Shown here in pieces: positions 1-7,400 of a stretch of DNA of 64,000 nt (its first letter is position 1; each line of letters begins with the position of its first letter). Source of the DNA: Collinsella sp. zg1085 (lineage in GTDB: Bacteria > Actinomycetota > Coriobacteriia > Coriobacteriales > Coriobacteriaceae); contig NZ_CP076545.1 of NCBI RefSeq assembly GCF_018889955.1, positions 62,001-126,000 of the forward strand, in the 5' to 3' direction. Made by a program: the position numbers and the translations under genes. The notes beneath the pieces were generated by a model that saw only the letters and a list, made by a program, of their open reading frames with translations, had not been told where the DNA came from and made no database searches.

Positions 1-760
1 GCGCCAGGTCTTCCCAGTCAATGAGGGTTGCATCAAAGTCGGGACCGTCTACGCACGCAAACTTAGTCTCGGCTCCCACCTCAACGCGGCAGCAACCGCA
101 CATGCCGGTGCCATCAACCATGATGGGGTTCAGGCTGGCGATGATAGGAATCTTGTGCTCGCGGCAGGTAAGTGTGGAGAACTTCATCATGGGAACTGGA
201 CCCACGCAGAAGGCAGAATCGATTTCTTCAGCCTCACACAGACGCTTGAGCGGAAGTGTGACCACGCCCTTTTCACCCATGGAGCCGTCGTCGGTGGTAA
301 CAAAGAGGTTTTTGAGCGGCAGTGCAGCAAACTGTTCAAACAAAATCATAAGGTCTTTGTTGCGGGCACCCATGATAACCGTTACCTCTTTGCCCTGCTC
401 GCAGGCAGTGCGGGCAACGGGGTATGCAATAGCCAAACCAACGCCGCCACCAATAACAGCCACGCGGTCGCCCTCAATCTCGGTGGGGCAGCCAAGCGGA
501 CCTGTGATGTCGCGAATGTAGTCACCCTCGTTAAGCTGGGAGAGACATTTGGTGGTTTTGCCGATTACCATAAAGATAAATTCGACCCAACCCTCCTCAG
601 CATCCCAGTTGGCGAAAGTGAACGGCACGCGTTCGCCGGTTTCATCGATGCGCACCATAAGGAACTGGCCGGCGTGTGCCGCGCGTGCCATTCGCGGTGC
701 ATGGACGCGGAACTCAAAGACTTTCTCTGAGAACTGCGTCTTTTTTAGGATCTGGAACAT
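1..760 (-). CDS. Partial NfnA/SudB-type ferredoxin:NADP+ reductase FAD/NAD-binding subunit
   Basis: This gene is translated from the reverse strand and its 3' end lies off the left edge. About 253 codons from the ATG at 760 are present. The protein starts as a ferredoxin-reductase beta-barrel (residues 1-95), continues with a nucleotide-binding half (VAVIGGGVGLAIAYPVA near 100, a conserved CVGPVPMMK near 190) and ends with a cysteine cluster, MCGCCRV then FACVDGPDFD, that binds a 2Fe-2S centre in this family. The order and the GTGMCG signature match the alpha subunit of NADH-dependent reduced ferredoxin:NADP+ oxidoreductase (also called sulfide dehydrogenase subunit). PyrK of dihydroorotate dehydrogenase is the nearest alternative, but the GTGMCG-CVDGP ending favours NfnA. 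The large partner subunit (NfnB/GltD-like) would be expected just beyond the edge. Confidence 0.85.
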   Translation of the reverse strand, partial: MFQILKKTQFSEKVFEFRVHAPRMARAAHAGQFLMVRIDETGERVPFTFANWDAEEGWVEFIFMVIGKTTKCLSQLNEGDYIRDITGPLGCPTEIEGDRVAVIGGGVGLAIAYPVARTACEQGKEVTVIMGARNKDLMILFEQFAALPLKNLFVTTDDGSMGEKGVVTLPLKRLCEAEEIDSAFCVGPVPMMKFSTLTCREHKIPIIASLNPIMVDGTGMCGCCRVEVGAETKFACVDGPDFDATLIDWEDLA

Positions 761-980
761 AGAACCCCTCTCTGGCGATGGGGCATGCAAGACGAGCTCA
801 GCACTTGTGCGAGCCTGCCCCCTCCGCAACGAATACGATATGCGCATGACGACGACACATATCATTTTGTATAGTATAGCGCAGTTTCTACGGAGGAAGC
901 AGACCCAATATATGGCGAAGTCTGCAGGTTAAAGTGGTAATTGAGACCTCATACCAGATGTATTATTTTCCCCGGTTTAC

Positions 981-2420
981 CTATTGATTATTGGATATTT
1001 TAGACGCGTCGCGTTTTCCAAGTACATAGGTCACTATGAAGCTGATAACGACAGCTGTAAGCATAACGCTCAGTGAGATAACAAGGTTGCTTAGTGTGCC
1101 GTCAGGAGCAATATAGGCAGCAAACGAAATAAATCCAGGAGCCGAAACAACATATTGTGTCATGCCTAAAAATCCTGCGAGCAAGCCGCCAATGCCGCCG
1201 CCAATCATGGCGCCAATGAGGGGAAACTGCTTGGTAAAGAGCACGCCGTACACGCCCGGTTCAGTAATGCCGCACAGCGCGGTGATACCTGCGCTGGTAG
1301 CAACAGAGCGGTCTTCAAGGGTGCGTGCGGCAAATGCAACTGCCAGGCAAGCACCACCTACAGCAACATTGGCAGGAGCCATGCCAGTGCAGATAAGGGG
1401 GTCAGAGCCAATTTCTGCCATGAGGGCAAAAAGAATAGGATAGGTTGCATTGTTCATGCCAAAAAAGACCAGCCACGGCGTGCCAAGACCTACAAGTGCA
1501 ACCGCGGCAGGCGGGGCAATGCGATACAGCGCGAGAAAGCCTTGAGCTACCCAGTTGCCGGCGATGTTGCCAATAGGGCCAAGCACCGGAAGAGTTACTG
1601 GCACGGTGATGAGCATGGTAATGAGTGGAACAAAGATTGTGCGCAGGTAAAGGGGCATGTGCTTTTGCAAAAAGCGATAGAGCACGCTCAAAAAGACCGA
1701 ACCCAAGATAACGGGGAATACCGTTGAGTTGTAGGCAACAATCTGGACAGGAATACCAATAAAGCTCAAGGCATCTTCACCGGCGTTTGTACTAAAGAAC
1801 AGAAGGGTTGCACCCAAAAATGCACCAAGATAGGCGTTGGATTTAAGACGTTGAGCAGCAGAGAAGCCAATAAAGATAGGCAGGAAGTAAAAAGTTGCCT
1901 GGTTGAGAAACCAAAAGACCTTATAGGTGCCGTCGTTAGGTGAAACACCAGCAAAGGTGGTTAGAAGGGTTAGCACTGCGCCCGTAAGACCACCTGCCAC
2001 CAGCACAGGGATAACAGGAGAGAAGGTTCCGCCAATAAAGGACAAAACAGAATTGAGCGCGTTTTTAGCGTTGGCGTTTGCCTTGCCCTTTGCCTCACTG
2101 CTTGCGGTCTGTAGCTTAGCGTCTTCGACTGCCGTTTTGGCATCTTCAACACTGCCGGTAGTATGGATTTCATGATGGCGTTCAAATTCTTCATAGAGCT
2201 GAGCTACGTCTTGACCAATAACAAACTGATATTCGCCTTGTTGCTCAATTAGTTTGAGCACGCCAGGAATTGTTTCGGCTTTTGCAGGGCTGAGAAGTTG
2301 TGGGTCTTTGAGGGTGAGGCGCAGACGAGTCATGCAATGTGAGGCGGTGGCAATGTTGTCTACACCGCCGCTCATCTTGATAATTGCTTGGGCAAGTGCT
2401 TGATAATCTTTAGCAGCCAT
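981..2420 (-). CDS. PTS beta-glucoside/sucrose-type transporter subunit EIIBC
   Basis: Membrane permease of the glucose-sucrose PTS family that imports and phosphorylates a beta-glucoside or related sugar. The N-terminal EIIB domain (residues 1-85) carries the phosphorylatable cysteine at position 29 in the motif SHCMTRLRL. A low-complexity alanine/lysine linker (about 95-120) leads to a multi-helix EIIC domain with the family segment GITEPGVYGV. At 479 residues it lacks the fused EIIA domain of BglF-type proteins, so phosphate must come from an EIIA encoded elsewhere. GGGAGGAG lies upstream of the ATG at 2420. The start overlaps the end of the upstream glucosidase gene by 11 bases, which implies one operon and translational coupling. 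The exact sugar cannot be read from the sequence. Confidence 0.93.
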   Translation of the reverse strand: MAAKDYQALAQAIIKMSGGVDNIATASHCMTRLRLTLKDPQLLSPAKAETIPGVLKLIEQQGEYQFVIGQDVAQLYEEFERHHEIHTTGSVEDAKTAVEDAKLQTASSEAKGKANANAKNALNSVLSFIGGTFSPVIPVLVAGGLTGAVLTLLTTFAGVSPNDGTYKVFWFLNQATFYFLPIFIGFSAAQRLKSNAYLGAFLGATLLFFSTNAGEDALSFIGIPVQIVAYNSTVFPVILGSVFLSVLYRFLQKHMPLYLRTIFVPLITMLITVPVTLPVLGPIGNIAGNWVAQGFLALYRIAPPAAVALVGLGTPWLVFFGMNNATYPILFALMAEIGSDPLICTGMAPANVAVGGACLAVAFAARTLEDRSVATSAGITALCGITEPGVYGVLFTKQFPLIGAMIGGGIGGLLAGFLGMTQYVVSAPGFISFAAYIAPDGTLSNLVISLSVMLTAVVISFIVTYVLGKRDASKISNNQ

Positions 2421-3891
2421 GAGAAATATCTCCTCCCCATTCGGTTCCGTTTGAGGTAATGAGCTTGGAATACCAGGTAAATGAATCTTTTTCTATACGC
2501 GTACACGGAGGTACTACGCCTGATAGCTGAGCTTGATTGAGCTCGTCGTCGGTAACATCGATATAGACAAGGCCGTAGCGTTTTTCTATGCCGTTGCCGG
2601 TTGAGAGTAAATCGGTGAAGGACCATGGGTTATATGAGATGACTTCACAGCCGTCCTCAATAGCCAGACCAAGCTGAAAAATGTTTTCGCGCAGGTAGTT
2701 AATACGTGCTTGGTCGTGAATTTCGCCGTTTTCGTCTTTGTGCTCGTGTGCGCCAAAACCGTTTTCGGTAACCATGAGTGGAAGCTGGTAGTGGTCCCAG
2801 AGATAGCGTAAAACGTATCTGAGTGAGACAGGGTCAATTTCCCAGTCCCAGTCGGTGTATTCAACATGAGGATTGCGTACAAGCTGGTAGGCACCGGGAA
2901 CAACTGGGAAGACAAGCTTTCCTTTTTCGCCGGTTTTGTTGAGCTGGTAGGCCTGCGGTTTTGCGCTGGCAGGAGCCCATTTGGCGGTGTTTGAGCGGTA
3001 GCAGTTGACAGCAATAAAATCGATATGCGCCGAAGCCATCAGCTCCTCATCACCTGGCTCTATGCCCGGGTCGATGTTGTTGTTGCGCCAATACGCTTGC
3101 AAGAAGTTGCTGTAGCGCCCAAAAACGTAGGTATCGTTCCAGATTTTCTCGGTAAATTCCTCGGCGTTCATAGCGGCAATTTGGTCCATGGGGTGTGAGC
3201 TTGCTGGGTAGATGGGCACCATGCCAGGAACAGGGCCAATTTTGCCGCCTTCAACCAGCTCATGGCAGAGGTTTACCGCTGTTGCGTGACAAAGATTGAT
3301 GATGTGGTTGACACGCCATTGATCGCGAAACCAGTCATTACAGCCCTTTGAAACACCCAGCCAGTCGCCATAGGCAATTTGCATATTCTGTTCATTGATG
3401 GAGAGCCAGTACTTTACACGGTCGCCAAAGGCTTCAAAACAGGTGCGTGCGTAGTGCTCAAAGGCAGCGATGGTTGCCCGGCTCTTCCAGCCGCCCAGCT
3501 CCTCTTCAACCCAAAGTGGCATGTCATAGTGATAGAGCGTAACAATAGGTTCAATGTTGTGCGCCTTGAGCTCGTCGATAAGATTGTTGTAGAAGCTAAT
3601 GCCTGCTTGGTTAACCTCGCCGTTTGAGGCAGGAATGATGCGCGGCCACGAGAGCGAGAAGCGATAGCTACTAAACCCACATTTTGCCATCAAGGCAACA
3701 TCTTCTTTAACGTGGTGATAGTGGTCGGCGGCGATACTGTTGTCGGCAAAGGGCGCCTTGGTTTTTGAATTGAGGTCGATGATGGCCGGGGTACGCCCAT
3801 CTTCGGCGACGGCGCCCTCAACTTGCCAAGCAGCACTTGACGCGCCCCACATGAAGTTTTGCGGGAATCTGGGGTGTTGATTGTAGTGCAT
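2410..3891 (-). CDS. 6-phospho-beta-glucosidase, glycoside hydrolase family 1
   Basis: Cytoplasmic GH1 enzyme expected to hydrolyse the 6-phospho-beta-glucoside delivered by the overlapping EIIBC. The N-terminal motif FPQNFMWGASSAAWQVEGA is diagnostic. The acid/base glutamate lies in INEQN (near residue 167) and the nucleophile in VTENGFG (near 376), both in the expected order for a protein of about 490 residues. The start at 3891 is preferred because TGGAG lies just upstream. An in-frame ATG at 3918 would add nine residues but has no ribosome-binding site. The gene is in an operon with the PTS permease and follows an RpiR regulator on the same strand. Specificity (cellobiose, arbutin or other) is not resolved. 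Confidence 0.93.
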   Translation of the reverse strand: MHYNQHPRFPQNFMWGASSAAWQVEGAVAEDGRTPAIIDLNSKTKAPFADNSIAADHYHHVKEDVALMAKCGFSSYRFSLSWPRIIPASNGEVNQAGISFYNNLIDELKAHNIEPIVTLYHYDMPLWVEEELGGWKSRATIAAFEHYARTCFEAFGDRVKYWLSINEQNMQIAYGDWLGVSKGCNDWFRDQWRVNHIINLCHATAVNLCHELVEGGKIGPVPGMVPIYPASSHPMDQIAAMNAEEFTEKIWNDTYVFGRYSNFLQAYWRNNNIDPGIEPGDEELMASAHIDFIAVNCYRSNTAKWAPASAKPQAYQLNKTGEKGKLVFPVVPGAYQLVRNPHVEYTDWDWEIDPVSLRYVLRYLWDHYQLPLMVTENGFGAHEHKDENGEIHDQARINYLRENIFQLGLAIEDGCEVISYNPWSFTDLLSTGNGIEKRYGLVYIDVTDDELNQAQLSGVVPPCTRIEKDSFTWYSKLITSNGTEWGGDISHGC

Positions 3892-3983
3892 AGTGCTCCA
3901 ATCCACGCTGGTATACATCGTGCTTGCGCGCTCAAGCTGGCTTTACGCTAGCAGGCAAGCGCGGCATCATGGGGTTCGGAGCT

Positions 3984-4005
3984 TGAACCCTAGTTTTTGG
4001 GTTCA
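3984..4005. repeat. Short inverted repeat in the RpiR-glucosidase gap
   Basis: TGAACCC and GGGTTCA face each other across an eight-base loop in the 228-base gap between the RpiR gene and the glucosidase gene. There is no T-run on the minus strand after the hairpin, so it does not look like a terminator for the RpiR gene. An operator for the RpiR protein ahead of the glucosidase/PTS pair is a plausible reading. Confidence 0.3.
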
Positions 4006-4119
4006 GATTTTGGTGCGGGTAAGCGGTGAGATTTTCGGTGAGCGGTAGGGAAGTGTGGTGATGGTGATTGGCGTGGGGACTGGCTGATGAGGGGTTTTAT
4101 GTTCTACTGCCGTAGCGTT

Positions 4120-4968
4120 TTAGGCTCTATCTTGTTCGTGTCTAATAAAATAGCGGTGATAGAGCAGGTCAAAGAAGTAATTGATGCCATAACGGGCAAA
4201 GACAGTTCGCTCACCTTGAAAACTTTGGGGTGAGAGATACTGCACGTCGTCGTAGGGTTCAGCGAGCTTGGGGTCATGGTTGAGCGTGATAAGTAGTCGT
4301 CGCGCAGAAACATCGGCAAGACTGGGAGCAGCAATGCGCGAATAGGTGCCCGAGGCAGAAATAACGATGACGAGGTCGTGTTCACATAAGGTGTTGAGCA
4401 TGCTCGCGTCACCAAACGAGTCAGATAAGATGCGAATAAGTTTGTGCATAAACAACATCGACTGCTGAAACTCAAGTGCCGCCGTGCTGGAAAAATCCGA
4501 GGCAATAAGAACAACTTCATGTGCGTGAGCAATTTGGTCGGCGATTTCATTAAGACGCTCGGTAGTTAGCTCGGCATTGATGGCGGTGCTCATATGGTCA
4601 AGTTGGTTTTTAAGGTGCTCGTGATAGGTGGAGTGGTTGGCGTATGTAACAAAAAAGTTGCGGTGCCTATTCCATTCATAAGCTGAGTTTTTAATAGCAG
4701 AGAAATTTTCAAAACCGATGGATTGGCAGAAGCGGCGAATGCCTGAGCGTGAGGTAAAGCAATCGTTGGCAACTTCATAGACGTTGAGTTCAGAGAGGTG
4801 TTCAAAATGGTCGAGAAAATATCGTGCCATCACGTGGTTGGGGTCGTTGACTTTGGATTGGTTAAGTACCGTCATTAGTGAGTTCATGAGGCTAAAACGT
4901 TTGATGCTGAACTGGCTATGCGGCGGTGATTTAATACTTTCTTGAGAGGGGTTGTTATGCTCAAGCAT
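4120..4968 (-). CDS. RpiR/MurR-family transcriptional regulator
   Basis: DNA-binding regulator with an N-terminal HTH_6 domain (about residues 25-100; VYEVANDCFTSRSGIRRFCQ is the helix-turn-helix core) and a C-terminal SIS sugar-phosphate-binding domain (about 125-255; VVLIASDFSSTAALEFQQ, then LVIVISASGTYSR). Proteins of this family sense phosphorylated sugars and control sugar uptake and catabolism. The position directly upstream of, and on the same strand as, the glucosidase/PTS pair suggests it controls them. The ATG at 4968 follows the pth stop by three bases and has GGAAAG upstream, so it may be translationally coupled to pth. At 282 residues the length is typical. Confidence 0.88.
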   Translation of the reverse strand: MLEHNNPSQESIKSPPHSQFSIKRFSLMNSLMTVLNQSKVNDPNHVMARYFLDHFEHLSELNVYEVANDCFTSRSGIRRFCQSIGFENFSAIKNSAYEWNRHRNFFVTYANHSTYHEHLKNQLDHMSTAINAELTTERLNEIADQIAHAHEVVLIASDFSSTAALEFQQSMLFMHKLIRILSDSFGDASMLNTLCEHDLVIVISASGTYSRIAAPSLADVSARRLLITLNHDPKLAEPYDDVQYLSPQSFQGERTVFARYGINYFFDLLYHRYFIRHEQDRA

Positions 4969-4971
4969 GGT

Positions 4972-5601
4972 CTAGTGCTTTCCGTTTTGTGCAGATGCGC
5001 CGTTGACGTGGTCGCGGGCAAAGATGGTACCGCGTGTAAGGGCAAGTGCGGCTGCTTCGGCGGCGTTTGCACAGGTGATGGCAAAGTCTGCGGCTTCTTG
5101 CGGGCTAAGGTTTTTGAGCACAAAATCGGCGACAGGCATGCGACCGGGGGGTTCGCCAATGCCCACGCGAATACGGCTAAAGTCACGGCTGCCGAGCCTG
5201 TCAATGATGGAGCGAAGCCCGTTATGCCCAGCGTGTCCGCCTCCAACTTTTACGCGGACATCTCCTGCTGGAATATCGAGTTCATCATGGATTACTAAAA
5301 GCTCCAGAGGACTAATTTTGTAGAGCTGGCAGAGCTTTGAAATGGGACCGCCGCTGGTATTCATATAGGACTGTGGTTTTACGAGGATAACCTCTCGTTT
5401 GCCAGTGTCGGCGTTCTCATCGCGAATTGATATGGTGGCCACCTCGGCTCCGAGCTGGGTTTTCCAGTATGAAACCCCAGCTTGCTGTGCAAGCGCATCA
5501 ATGCTCATGAAGCCAGCGTTGTGGCGCGTGTTGGCGTATTCTGCTCCGGGGTTGCCAAGGCCGGCGACTAGGCGAATGGGTGCAGGTTGGGCTGCTGCCA
5601 T
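4972..5601 (-). CDS. pth: Peptidyl-tRNA hydrolase
   Basis: Pth releases peptides from prematurely dissociated peptidyl-tRNA. The sequence begins VAGLGNPGAEYANTRHNAGF, which contains the conserved Asn and catalytic His of the family. It continues with KPQSYMNTSG, VIHDELDIPAG and GGHAGHNGLRSI, all hallmark Pth motifs with the catalytic Asp in HDELD. The start at 5601 is chosen because AGAAGGAG sits eight bases upstream. A longer frame beginning at 5631 places that site inside the coding sequence. The product is about 209 residues. The RpiR regulator follows after three bases, so the two are probably co-transcribed. Confidence 0.96.
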   Translation of the reverse strand: MAAAQPAPIRLVAGLGNPGAEYANTRHNAGFMSIDALAQQAGVSYWKTQLGAEVATISIRDENADTGKREVILVKPQSYMNTSGGPISKLCQLYKISPLELLVIHDELDIPAGDVRVKVGGGHAGHNGLRSIIDRLGSRDFSRIRVGIGEPPGRMPVADFVLKNLSPQEAADFAITCANAAEAAALALTRGTIFARDHVNGASAQNGKH

Positions 5602-5649
5602 GTGTGTGCTCCTTCTAACGTATGGAGACATTCTACAACAGAAGGAATA

Positions 5650-6042
5650 CGCGCTTGCTTGTTTCCGGGAGTCGGGGTGTGGGGTGAGCTGTTGTTGTAA
5701 CCCTAGTTTCGCTTACGCTCAATTGGCGGCAGAGGTTTTTCGCTTTTTGTTCAGTTGGTGGCATAAACTTTTCGCTTCGAGCCAATTTGACGAACGGTTC
5801 GCAACTGTATGGGGTGGCATAGTCTTTTCACGGGAACTGCGCTACGCGAAAGTTCCCTTAGAAAAGCTATGCCACCCTTATATTGCAGCTCCATCTCAAT
5901 TGAACGAATGATTGCGCTCTACGAATGTGCTGTGCAAAATTCTCCGAGCACAATCATTCGTTTTCTCCTCAGAGCAAAAACTCATTGTCTATATAACAGC
6001 CGGCTCACCCCACACCCCGCCATACACAAGCAGCGCGTATGG
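5650..6042. repeat. Foldback (MITE-like) element of about 390 bp with long imperfect terminal inverted repeats
   Basis: The left arm (about 5650-5690) contains CGGGGTGTGGGGTGAGC at 5673-5689. Its exact reverse complement is at 6003-6019, and the pairing extends outward through ACAAGC(A)AGCGCGTAT with small gaps, giving arms of about 40 bases. Inside are two more hairpins: 5811-5838 pairs with 5851-5877 (ends GGGTGGCATAG / CTATGCCACCC), and 5903-5919 pairs with 5946-5962 (16 of 17). Related 26-base copies around 5709 and 5736 share the core TGGYGGCA...TTTTCGCT with the first hairpin. No open frame in it resembles a protein. It could be a non-autonomous mobile element or a structured RNA. Confidence 0.6.
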
Positions 6043-6080
6043 GAGAAAAGGGTTGGGTCGGAGCGCTTACGCAACAAAAC

Positions 6081-6145
6081 CTACGTTTTACAAAGAGTAG
6101 ACTTTGTACCTCTTTTATCAGAAACGTGTTCGTCGTAAAACGTAG
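6081..6145. repeat. Nested hairpin just outside the foldback element
   Basis: CTACGTTTTAC (6081-6091) is matched perfectly by GTAAAACGTAG (6135-6145). Inside it TACAAAG/CTTTGTA forms a second, smaller hairpin. Neither side has a T-run typical of a terminator. The region between 5602 and 6444 otherwise contains no supported gene except the promoter and the short remnant listed next. Confidence 0.5.
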
Positions 6146-6243
6146 CAAAATTTTGCCCTTAGCTCGTAAAATACAAAAGCAGCATAGCTTCTGCCCTATA
6201 AAGCTCAAATATGAAGATACCTTCATTTCATTCATAATCTTGC

Positions 6244-6274
6244 TTGACTTAAACCCCTGTTTAAGTAGCACAAT
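6244..6274 (+). promoter_or_regulatory. MerR-type promoter with elongated spacer and internal dyad
   Basis: TTGACT (6244-6249) and CACAAT (6269-6274) are separated by 19 bases. The dyad CTTAAAC-CCCT-GTTTAAG occupies 6248-6265. A 19-20 base spacer with a dyad between the -35 and -10 boxes is the known layout of MerR-family controlled promoters (NmlR/AdhR type). It points toward the CMD/cupin gene. No MerR gene is present nearby, so the controlling protein would be encoded elsewhere or lost. Confidence 0.45.
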
Positions 6275-6366
6275 CCTTTTCAATAGGCGTGCGAGCGCCA
6301 ACAATTAACGGACGCACCGATGGAAAGGGGGAGCATAGCTCAGGCACCTGCGACGTGCCGCGCACT

Positions 6367-6435
6367 ATGGCTTTTGAGGACCTGCCCCATCATATTAAGC
6401 GCATTAAAGAAGCGTGTAGGATTAAGAGATACTAA
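6367..6435 (+). pseudogene. Possible C-terminal remnant of a lost protein (22 codons)
   Basis: An ATG-initiated reading of 22 codons (ending HHIKRIKEACRIKRY) stops nine bases before the CMD/cupin ATG. It has no ribosome-binding site of its own, and its stop is embedded in the next gene's AAGGAG. The basic, amphipathic ending resembles the tail of a transcriptional regulator such as a LysR protein, but it is too short to assign. Confidence 0.25.
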
Positions 6436-6444
6436 GGAGAAGCA

Positions 6445-7236
6445 ATGACAGAAAAGATTGTTCAAACAGCAGGCAAAGAATTGCTCGGACAGTTTGCCCC
6501 AGAGTTTGCTCACTTTAACGATGACGTGCTTTTTGGCGAAAACTGGAACAATGGTGACATCGACCTAAAGACACGCTGCATCATTACCGTAGTGACGCTC
6601 ATGGCATCAGGAATCACCGACAGTTCGCTGGTATACCACCTAAAAAATGCTCAGGCGCACGGCGTAACGCGTGCTGAGATTGCAGCAGTCATCACGCATG
6701 TTGCATTTTATGCCGGCTGGCCAAAGGCATGGGCTGCGTTTAACTTGGCAAAAGATGTGTGGAGCGAGGAAGAGAGCAATGCGGGCACAACTACAGATGC
6801 GCTTTCAGCTAAAGCAGCCCACAAAGCCTCTATTTTCTTTCCCATTGGCGAGCCAAACCCGTTTAGTGAGTACTTTAGCGGACAAAGCTACCTAGCACCG
6901 GTATCAACTGAGCAAGTAACGGTGTATAACGTGACGTTTGAGCCAGGGTGTCGCAATTTTTGGCATATTCATCACGCCGAACAAGGCGGTGGGCAGATGC
7001 TCATTTGCGTAGGTGGTCGCGGGTACTATCAGGAGCGCGGCGGCGAGCCTATAGAAATGACTCCAGGCACGGTAGTGAATATTCCCGCCAACGTTGAGCA
7101 TTGGCACGGAGCTGCACCTGATTCGTGGTTTTCGCACCTTGCTATTGAGGTTGCGGGCACGCAAACATCAAATGAGTGGCTTGAACCCGTGTCAGATGAG
7201 GAGTATGCAAAGCTCATCAGCTGCACGGGCAACTAA
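6445..7236 (+). CDS. Carboxymuconolactone decarboxylase-like / cupin fusion protein
   Basis: Two-domain cytoplasmic protein. Residues about 20-115 form an AhpD/CMD-like helical domain (DLKTRCIITVVTLMASG, HGVTRAEIAAVITHVAFYAG), and 140-235 a cupin barrel with metal-ligand histidines in FWHIHHAEQGGGQM and VEHWHGA. Such fusions are common beside aldo/keto reductases and are thought to act in redox or aldehyde stress; the substrate is unknown. The CMD part lacks a clear CxxC pair, which argues against a peroxidase role. The start has an AAGGAG site. A MerR-type promoter lies 170 bases upstream, and an aldo/keto reductase gene follows. Confidence 0.88.
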   Translation: MTEKIVQTAGKELLGQFAPEFAHFNDDVLFGENWNNGDIDLKTRCIITVVTLMASGITDSSLVYHLKNAQAHGVTRAEIAAVITHVAFYAGWPKAWAAFNLAKDVWSEEESNAGTTTDALSAKAAHKASIFFPIGEPNPFSEYFSGQSYLAPVSTEQVTVYNVTFEPGCRNFWHIHHAEQGGGQMLICVGGRGYYQERGGEPIEMTPGTVVNIPANVEHWHGAAPDSWFSHLAIEVAGTQTSNEWLEPVSDEEYAKLISCTGN

Positions 7237-7257
7237 GCCTAGATAGAGCAAGCGGTA

Positions 7258-7362
7258 AAGTGACTGGTGCACGATATAGCGGCAGACGTAATCAGTGCAT
7301 GCAAAGTGACCGGTACACGATATGGTGGCGCGCGTATGGTGCACGACGATATAGCGGCATGC
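7258..7362. repeat. Imperfect tandem repeats between the CMD/cupin and aldo/keto reductase genes
   Basis: Three diverged units of about 35-45 bases share the core GTGAC(T/C)GGT(G/A)CACGATAT and a following GCGGCA. They start near 7258, 7303 and 7338, the last with three extra bases in the core. They fill nearly all of the gap between the two genes and contain no ORF. They may be an expanded regulatory site or a decayed duplication. Confidence 0.5.
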
Positions 7363-7400
7363 ATACACTAGTGCAATGAAAAGAGATGGAAGGCTCTAAA

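Noticed and set aside
21-932. Three rightward open frames of 127-191 codons
   Set aside because: They are antisense to the clear NfnA-type gene on the minus strand and have no ribosome-binding sites or recognisable content.
5399-6308. Several open frames of 62-170 codons in the gene-free region right of pth
   Set aside because: They cross the foldback repeat arms, overlap pth or each other, and have low-complexity translations; structure of the DNA explains the region better.
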